Assembly (NCBI GenBank): GCA_031273545.1
Contig: JAISRQ010000003.1
Span: forward strand, 1 to 20,588
DNA from: Holosporales bacterium
GTDB taxonomy: Bacteria; Pseudomonadota; Alphaproteobacteria; BNTO01
Direction of reading: 5' to 3'
Length of the DNA stretch: 20,588 bases
Of the stretch, positions 16,078 to 20,588 are shown in pieces; positions within the stretch are counted from its first letter, which is position 1, and every line of letters begins with the position of its first letter. The position numbers and the translations under genes were made by a program. The notes under the pieces are model-generated. The model saw nothing but the letters and a program-made list of their open reading frames with translations, did no database searches and was not told where the DNA came from.

Positions 16078-16338
16078 ATTTTTCATGTTTTTCGTAGTGG
16101 AGCCTTAACAGTCGCGGACGTCTGACCTTAGCAAACGCGTGTGATTGTGTGGCTCCTTGTCGCGTTTGGGGAGTCTCACGTATAAACCCCAAGATGTTGT
16201 GTTTTTTTGAGGCAGTGAAACACTTGTTATAGCCAAACCGATTAAAAATCCAGAACACATAATGTCACAAATATTCCTGACAGAAATACTAATAACATCG
16301 TGCGAGCGCCGGATTTTCATGCGGTTTAGCTATATCCT
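16078..16338. other. Spacer between convergent gatB and Sel1 gene; possible gene remnant
   Basis: A 71-codon minus-strand frame (16105-16320) has one hydrophobic segment (CSGFLIGLAITSVSL) but a poor ribosome site. Its end (KEPHNHTRLLRSD) resembles the sequence just after the membrane-protein gene near infB (VEPHHKRLLTF), and the hydrophobic part faintly resembles that protein's C-terminus. It could be a remnant of a duplicated 3' end; not called as a gene. GGAGCC (16099-16104) and GGCTCC (16151-16156), and CAAACGCG and CGCGTTTG, form alternative stems. Confidence 0.3.
16166..16208 (+). terminator. Candidate terminator of gatAB
   Basis: TTGGGG (16166-16171) pairs with CCCCAA (16187-16192) around a 15-nt loop, followed after 9 nt by a run of seven T (16202-16208). 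The loop is large and the T-run is offset, so this is a weak call. It is ~90 nt past the gatB stop. Confidence 0.3.
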
Positions 16339-17748
16339 TCATCTTCTTCTCACAATCTTTGAATACCCTGGTACGTACCCCTGTTTTGACGCTAGCTCAA
16401 AATACTTATTTGCTTTTTTCAGATTTTGTGGCACTCCTTTTCCGTCTCTCAGGCATAACCCATAACGGTATAGCGCCTCGGGATGCCTTTTATGTGCAGC
16501 TTTTTTAAAGTATTTACTCGCCAAATTTTGTTCAGCACTGTTCCCATTTTCTAGGCACACCCCATAGCGAAATTGTGATTCGGCATCTCCGTCTTTTGCA
16601 GCTTGTCTACAAAGTGCAGCATAACGGGACTTTGCAAGAACATGTCCTTTCGCCGCCGCCCTTTCATAGTATGCAAGTGCTTCTTGATACCTAGATTCCC
16701 TTTCTAACATACACCCCGAGCCAAACAGTGCACGAACGTATTCATGAGCTGCAGCTTGTTCAAAGTACGCAAGAGCCTCTTTAGGCTTAGAATCTTTTAG
16801 AGATAGCAGTCCTGAACGAAACATAGCCTCCACATGCCCTAGGGCTGCAGCTCTTTCGTAATACGCAAGTGCTTCTGTCAATCTGGAATCTTTTTCAAAT
16901 AGTATCCCTGCACGAAACATTGATTCTACGTCCCCCTGGGATGCAGCTTTTTTGTAATAATCAAGTGCTTCATCAATTACGACAAAGCAGCCATCGCCTC
17001 TTTCCCTGCACACAGCATAATTGTACTGTGCCTCTGGGAGCCCTCTATCTGCTGCTTCTTTTATATAAGACAAGCCGAGTACTGCATTTTTCTCGTTACC
17101 TGATCTCATTAAGCAAAGTCCATATAGATGTTGTCCAAATACATCACCCATATTTGCTAACCACTCATAACGCTTAATATTCTTTATTAAGCATTTATTG
17201 TATGCATCTTTTGCCTCTGGACAGCCCTGATCCATAGATAATTTGTAGTACTTGAGAGCTTCATCCAGGCTTATTTGATAGCCCACTCCATCTTCAAAAC
17301 ACTTTCCCAACTTATATAGCGCAAATGCGTTCCCCATATCCGCTGCGCATTTATAATGACTTGCAGCCTCTCGCTTGGCGGCTTCTCGGGAGTCTTTGTC
17401 TACGCCTATTCCTTTCACCAATCTATCTGCAACGCGGCATCGAGAGCGTGGGCTACATACATCCGGATCCAAAAGCATTTCGAGATCCTCGTCAATATAA
17501 ATGCTTCTTTCTATATCCGCTGCGCATTTATAACAACTAGCAGCCTTTCGCTTGGCGGATTCTCGGGAGTCTTTGTCTACGCCTATTCCTTTCACCAATC
17601 TATCTGCAACGCGGCATAGAGAGCGTGAGCTACATACATCCGGCTCCAAAAGCATTTCGAGTTTCTCGTCAATAAAAATGCTTCCTTCTATAAAAGTTCC
17701 AGGGAGAATGCAAACAAAGAATAAATATTTGATGCTGTTATAAAACAT
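16339..17748 (-). CDS. Exported Sel1-repeat (TPR-like) protein
   Basis: 469 residues. A short signal peptide (MFYNSIKYLFFVCILPGTF) is followed by two nearly identical 59-residue units (19-77 and 78-136; IDE-LEMLL-PDVC, CRVADRLVKGIGVDKDSRE). From ~137 on, about eight to nine Sel1-like repeats follow, with the pattern A-x2-L/M-x2-Y/G-x-L/C...A-x2-Y-Y-x2-A-A-x2-G (for example EALAYYERAAALGHVEAMFR). Sel1 repeats form helix-turn-helix solenoids for protein-protein contacts and are common in secreted factors of intracellular bacteria. The ATG has AGGAG (complement of 17754-17758) at good spacing, and an extended -10 promoter lies ~70 bp upstream. Some Cys recur at fixed repeat positions. Partner unknown; envelope or host-contact role is inference. 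Confidence 0.88.
   Translation of the reverse strand: MFYNSIKYLFFVCILPGTFIEGSIFIDEKLEMLLEPDVCSSRSLCRVADRLVKGIGVDKDSRESAKRKAASCYKCAADIERSIYIDEDLEMLLDPDVCSPRSRCRVADRLVKGIGVDKDSREAAKREAASHYKCAADMGNAFALYKLGKCFEDGVGYQISLDEALKYYKLSMDQGCPEAKDAYNKCLIKNIKRYEWLANMGDVFGQHLYGLCLMRSGNEKNAVLGLSYIKEAADRGLPEAQYNYAVCRERGDGCFVVIDEALDYYKKAASQGDVESMFRAGILFEKDSRLTEALAYYERAAALGHVEAMFRSGLLSLKDSKPKEALAYFEQAAAHEYVRALFGSGCMLERESRYQEALAYYERAAAKGHVLAKSRYAALCRQAAKDGDAESQFRYGVCLENGNSAEQNLASKYFKKAAHKRHPEALYRYGLCLRDGKGVPQNLKKANKYFELASKQGYVPGYSKIVRRR
17341..17694 (-). repeat. 177-bp in-frame tandem duplication in the Sel1 gene
   Basis: Two units of 177 bp (17341-17517 and 17518-17694) start with CGCTGCGCATTTATAA and run to TTCTATATC/TTCTATAAA. 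They differ at few sites, including Glu/Asp and Ser/Ala/Arg changes. The length is a multiple of three, so the frame is kept and 59 residues are added. High similarity means recent origin. Confidence 0.9.
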
Positions 17749-17814
17749 ACGTACTCCTATTCATGCGACGCACTGTCTTCTTTGATTCAATACGTCATTA
17801 TCCTTAACAAGTCT

Positions 17815-17823
17815 ATTATAGCA
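17815..17823 (-). promoter_or_regulatory. Extended -10 promoter candidate for the Sel1 gene
   Basis: On the minus strand TGCTATAAT (TG, one base, TATAAT) is a consensus extended -10 box, ~67 bp before the start codon. No good -35 hexamer is present 17 bp further up, which extended -10 promoters tolerate. Confidence 0.4.
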
Positions 17824-18098
17824 CAGTTCTCATAACTTACTAGCGCATTCAAACAAATATAAGCAAGCGAACACACTAGTCGAATAACATAGGATTCGGT
17901 TGCATGGCGGATTTACAGCATACCCAGGAAAATTTGCGAATTTTGTTGAGCCTGTTTGCACGATTGGATAGCATTTACTCAAGCAAAACAGAAATGTCCA
18001 TCTTCTCCCTCAAGCAAAAAGTTATATACTCTGTAAATTGACAGTATCATGATTTAGGTCCAACTTTTGCATAAAAAAGTTAAAAGGGGTAGAGCATT
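17824..18098. other. Spacer without a gene
   Basis: No supportable gene or RNA. CTCAAGCAAAA occurs twice (near 17980 and 18011). AACTTTT and AAAAGTT around 18063-18081 form an A/T-only stem that is too weak to call as the terminator of the 569-aa gene. Confidence 0.3.
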
Positions 18099-18196
18099 TA
18101 TACCGGGGCCTCCAAAGATTGCGGGCCAGAAAATGAATAATCGTAAGCGTTTTACAGCCTAAAAAAACCGTAATAATTTGGGGAGTGGGTATACAC
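18099..18196 (+). repeat. Palindromic element copy D
   Basis: Arms CCAAAGATTGCGG (18112-18124) and CCGTAATAATTTGG (18168-18181). Plus-strand peptide IPGPPKIAGQKMNNRKRFTA, stop, KNRNNLGSGY. It is oriented opposite to all other full copies in the window and lies 5 bp beyond the stop of the 569-aa gene. With copy E it brackets that gene as an inward-facing inverted pair. Closest relative is copy B. Confidence 0.85.
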
Positions 18197-18201
18197 TCAG
18201 A

Positions 18202-19911
18202 CTAATAACCTAAGCTATTGCGTAATGTTGTAAAGCTTTCTTCAAACTTTTCATCATCAAGTAATAATTTCATCTTTCCAGCAAGAAATGTAGATACAGA
18301 TGCACCTATACTGTCTGTTATTTTTGCCATTTCCTCTTCAACTGTAGTCGGGGTGTATGGAGTGGATTGCATTTTGGCTGTCACTGTTGCAGGCACTGCC
18401 AAGCAATTATTAATAAACGCGTCTGTTAATAAGCTTTGAATTTCTTTGCAAATTAACCGCGACAAAACATGAGCAATCCTTCCCGTTTTTGTGGTAGGGC
18501 TAGACGGAAAAAGTTTACTTAATGCAGTAACTTTTTCATTGACTCCGCCGCCTCCTGCACATGTGCTGACTAATGCGCCCTGGTTGGCTATAGGGTACGT
18601 GTAGCAAATTTCCTTAAGCTTAGCCGTGTTTTTCGACGGCCCTAAGCAGTCGTCCATTGCAAGCACTACTTCATCAAACCGAGTGAAGCCCATTGCCAGT
18701 AAAACGCTATTATCTATGCTGGTGCTCATACTCTGTTGTAATGCTTCGATCTTTGCATAAAATGCGTCCGGATTGTCGCAAACATCAACAATGCAGCTCG
18801 TCAATGTGGCTCTGTTGGGCGGAAACTTTGGAAAAATCTCCATTAATGCTGCAACTTCTGTTTCCATTTTTTCCTTATTGGTCGCAACCTGCAGGGGGTC
18901 GGATGGGTCCTTCAATGTGCTTTTTACTTTCAAGCACTTGTCTACGGCTGCGGTGACCTGGGTCTTTTTCTCCTGTGACGCAACCTTTAGCAACACCGAA
19001 GTCAAAAGCTTAGTCCTGTTTTCCGTCTTATCTATTTCTTCTTTCAGTACTGCTAAGCGCGCATCGAAGTTGCTTTGGTCAAGGCAAATGTTTCTTACCT
19101 TTGTAAATAAAGCGCCGTACGAGAGGCAATTGTCCGGCAATACATCCAGCAATTGGTCTACTTTGTCGCTAACAGAGCGTGGGAGGTTTCGCCCTACATC
19201 CAGGCAGTCGCGGCATATCTTCTGTAACGTGGCGTTCGTTGTTCCAAAGGATAACAGGCCGTACAGCTCTATTACGTACGTTTCATTAACAGGAAGGTGT
19301 CCCACTTTTTTAAACAAATCTACTGCTTGCGAATATGTTAAAAGGGGGTCAAAGCCCAGCGTAGTTAATTTGAAATTCGTATCTGGTTGACTCGTGCAAT
19401 ATTCTATAAACTTTTTGGAATAAAGAATATGAGGCAAATATTTTACAAACTCCTTTGTTAATTCTTCATTTCCGAATATGGCAAAAATGTGGTCGCTGAC
19501 CGTATCGTAGTCTGGTTCGAACTCTCTTGACGTAGCAAGAAGATTATCTACGGCATTTTGGCGTGTTGAGTCTCCTGCTATGAAGCCGTTCCTGCATAAC
19601 TGCGAAAGGGTAGAGGTTACTGCTTGGTTTTTTTGGCCAACTTGCAACACTGATACCAACAGGCGCACGTTATCCTCATTGATGATTACAGGCAATATTG
19701 ACGACCATGATGGTGTGAATAATGTTGCCAAGGAAAGTACTTTTGCAATATGCCCTATTCCCAAAAGATTACGGAGTTTTTTGACGGATAAAAGCTTTCC
19801 ACTGTTTAGTTTATTGTCCGCAATCTTTGGTGTCCTCAGGGGCGTTATAAATTGGGGTAGGGTCAAATTTTTTGTATCTTTCTTGTGATGTGAAATACGT
19901 TTGGAAAACAT
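18202..19911 (-). CDS. Probable exported protein with internal repeats, unrecognised
   Basis: 569 residues, no family recognised. A basic N-terminal extension (1-57) precedes a hydrophobic segment (AKVLSLATLFTPSWSSILPVII, ~56-77), which could be a late signal peptide or an anchor. Residues 24-57 are encoded by element copy E (TPKIADNKLNSGKLL…). The rest is helical, with a degenerate unit of ~100-130 residues: DKVDQLLDVLP…VRNICL…FDARLAVL (249-288) aligns ungapped with TEVAALMEIFP…IVDVCD…FYAKIEAL (351-391), and less well with 119-165 and 459-503. Preceding C-L motifs (DCLDVG, KCLKVK, DCLGPS) also recur. The ATG has AGGGAG at good spacing. Isolated gene with element copies at both ends. Secreted or surface role is inference. 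Confidence 0.7.
   Translation of the reverse strand: MFSKRISHHKKDTKNLTLPQFITPLRTPKIADNKLNSGKLLSVKKLRNLLGIGHIAKVLSLATLFTPSWSSILPVIINEDNVRLLVSVLQVGQKNQAVTSTLSQLCRNGFIAGDSTRQNAVDNLLATSREFEPDYDTVSDHIFAIFGNEELTKEFVKYLPHILYSKKFIEYCTSQPDTNFKLTTLGFDPLLTYSQAVDLFKKVGHLPVNETYVIELYGLLSFGTTNATLQKICRDCLDVGRNLPRSVSDKVDQLLDVLPDNCLSYGALFTKVRNICLDQSNFDARLAVLKEEIDKTENRTKLLTSVLLKVASQEKKTQVTAAVDKCLKVKSTLKDPSDPLQVATNKEKMETEVAALMEIFPKFPPNRATLTSCIVDVCDNPDAFYAKIEALQQSMSTSIDNSVLLAMGFTRFDEVVLAMDDCLGPSKNTAKLKEICYTYPIANQGALVSTCAGGGGVNEKVTALSKLFPSSPTTKTGRIAHVLSRLICKEIQSLLTDAFINNCLAVPATVTAKMQSTPYTPTTVEEEMAKITDSIGASVSTFLAGKMKLLLDDEKFEESFTTLRNSLGY
19748..19850 (-). repeat. Palindromic element copy E, in frame inside the 569-aa gene
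   Basis: Arms CCAAAAGATTACGGA (19761-19775) and TCCGCAATCTTTGG (19817-19830) pair with one bulge and one mismatch. It is translated in the 569-aa protein as TPKIADNKLNSGKLLSVKK then LRNLLGIGHIAK, the same frame as in the other copies, with the stop present in copies A, B and D replaced by sense codons. This is the best-kept copy within a clear gene. Confidence 0.8.
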
Positions 19912-20010
19912 AGGCGCTCCCTAATAACAATGCTTCAGTAAAATGGTATAGTCAAACGCAATGAAAAGCAAATTAGGCCAACCAGACAATACAGCTTAGA
20001 ACACTGCATT

Positions 20011-20056
20011 TTTAACTGTTTTAGAAAGAGGATTATTTAAGTACTCCGCATGTATT
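20011..20056 (-). pseudogene. Remnant of an Rpn-family nuclease/transposase gene
   Basis: The minus strand encodes EYLNNPLSKTVKNAVF then stop, matching EYLKNPLSKTVKKIMEF of the neighbouring truncated gene. The DNA of 20011-20060 matches 20402-20491 apart from an internal ~40-bp deletion. Only ~20 codons are left. Confidence 0.6.
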
Positions 20057-20074
20057 ATATCTTTTTATGATGAT

Positions 20075-20479
20075 TTACTCTTCTCTAATATCCTTGAAGT
20101 CTTTTAACTCTGCTATTGGAATGCCAGTGTATTTGCTGACGACAGCAACAGGCACCCCATCTGTAAGCATCGAGCGCGCAGCGATCAGCTTACCTCTGCG
20201 TTCGCCTTCCTGGAGACCTTTGCGTTCGCCTTCCTGGAGACCTTTCAGCTTGCCTATTTGTTCAGCATGATCTATTGCCGAGTTATAATCCAAAATACCT
20301 TCCTCGCGCATCCTTATCATTTCACGAGTTTTCGGGTCATCCGATATCGTTTTAAACATATTCACCGCCTCCTCAATAATTGGTTCAAATTCCATTATTT
20401 TTTTAACTGTTTTAGAAAGAGGATTCTTTAAGTACTCTACCCACAAAGTCAATGGGCAGTCCTTACTAAATCCATGCAT
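20075..20479 (-). pseudogene. Truncated Rpn-family PD-(D/E)XK nuclease (C-terminal part)
   Basis: 134 codons resembling the C-terminal half of the Rpn/PD-(D/E)XK transposase-like family, whose full members are about 300 residues. Recognisable: PLTLWVEYLKNP, EPIIEEAVNMFKTIS, KTREMIRMREEGILDYNSAI, a GLQEGERK linker repeat, and an SMLTDGVPVAVVSKYTGIP tail. The N-terminal nuclease core with its catalytic residues is missing, so this is very likely non-functional. The ATG at its head is incidental: a stop lies upstream in frame and no ribosome site is seen. Family members promote recombination and are abundant as decaying copies in intracellular bacteria. Confidence 0.75.
20197..20244 (-). repeat. 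Two exact 24-bp tandem repeats in the Rpn remnant
   Basis: TGCGTTCGCCTTCCTGGAGA followed by CCTT is repeated twice without change, encoding GLQEGERK/GLQEGERR on the minus strand. Variable numbers of such EGE/K units are typical of the linker in this family. Confidence 0.85.
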
Positions 20480-20505
20480 TTTGTATTGTATCTTTTTATG
20501 ATGAT

Positions 20506-20588
20506 TTACTCTTCTCTAATATCCTTGAAGTCTTTTAACTCTGCTATTGGAATGCCAGTGTATTTGCTGACGACAGCAACAGGCACCC
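20506..20588 (-). pseudogene. End of a second Rpn-family copy, cut by the window edge
   Basis: The minus strand encodes GVPVAVVSKYTGIP… to KDFKDIREE and stop, identical to the end of the neighbouring copy. Whether the rest of this copy is intact cannot be seen. Confidence 0.6.

Larger units (their letters stand above)
20011..20588. repeat. Direct-repeat array of Rpn gene segments
   Basis: 20051-20157 recurs at 20482-20588 (offset 431) with one mismatch seen, and 20011-20046 recurs at 20402-20437 (offset 391) with one mismatch. The change of offset reflects a 40-bp deletion in the left copy. The array continues beyond the window. Confidence 0.9.

Noticed and set aside
19580..19888. 102-codon plus-strand frame opposite the start of the 569-aa gene
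   Set aside because: The element is palindromic, so both strands tend to stay open; the long minus-strand gene with a good ribosome site is preferred.
20011..20588. A CRISPR array
   Set aside because: The repeats are long (~110 bp), coding, two to three in number and without regular spacers; they are gene duplications.
1..20588. tRNA, rRNA or known riboswitch genes
   Set aside because: No cloverleaf with a T-loop GTTCRA signature, rRNA stretch or recognisable aptamer core was seen in the intergenic regions by eye; a covariance-model scan would be decisive.

Overview
The window looks like chromosome of a host-associated alphaproteobacterium, probably a Rickettsiales/Holosporales-type intracellular lineage (inference). 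NusA and IF-2 have alphaproteobacterial-style sequences. The organism carries the GatAB amidotransferase, a Sel1-repeat protein, broken Rpn-type nuclease genes, several unrecognised signal-peptide proteins, low gene density and scattered housekeeping operons. No tRNA, rRNA, CRISPR array or intact transposase is visible.

Layout. 1-4.8 kb, minus strand: a small exported protein and a very large (1433 aa) unrecognised exported protein. 4.8-5.98 kb: a gene-poor stretch with repeats, a nested palindrome and a good promoter. 5.98-11.15 kb, plus strand: nusA and infB, without rimP, ylxR or rbfA, separated by a long hairpin. 11.3-12.8 kb, minus strand: a polytopic membrane protein and a small exported coiled-coil protein. 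13.1-16.1 kb, plus strand: gatA and gatB with a 4-nt overlap and no gatC. 16.3-17.7 kb, minus strand: an exported Sel1-repeat protein with a fresh 177-bp internal duplication. 18.2-19.9 kb, minus strand: a 569-aa unrecognised protein with internal repeats. 20.0-20.6 kb: a direct-repeat array of truncated Rpn-family genes running off the window edge.

The most unusual signal is a dispersed palindromic element of about 95-100 bp, with five clear copies, one divergent sixth copy and one partial copy. It has complementary arms of the type CCAAAGATTGCGG and about 40 bp between them. Read in one direction, all copies align codon for codon to a basic peptide (PKIA-x-x-K-L-x-N-x-K-R-L...). One copy is embedded in frame near the N-terminus of the 569-aa protein. 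The divergent copy supplies the start codon and first about 26 residues of the 1433-aa protein. The rest are intergenic. In form this resembles the Rickettsia palindromic elements that insert in frame into genes, but the sequence here is one I do not recognise. A second short repeat is shared between the membrane protein gene and the spacer next to one element copy.

Functionally the plus-strand genes are core translation and transcription: NusA elongation/termination control, IF-2 start-site selection, GatAB making Gln-tRNA(Gln) and/or Asn-tRNA(Asn). The minus-strand genes look like lineage-specific envelope or secreted proteins, possibly host-interaction factors. That last point is inference only.
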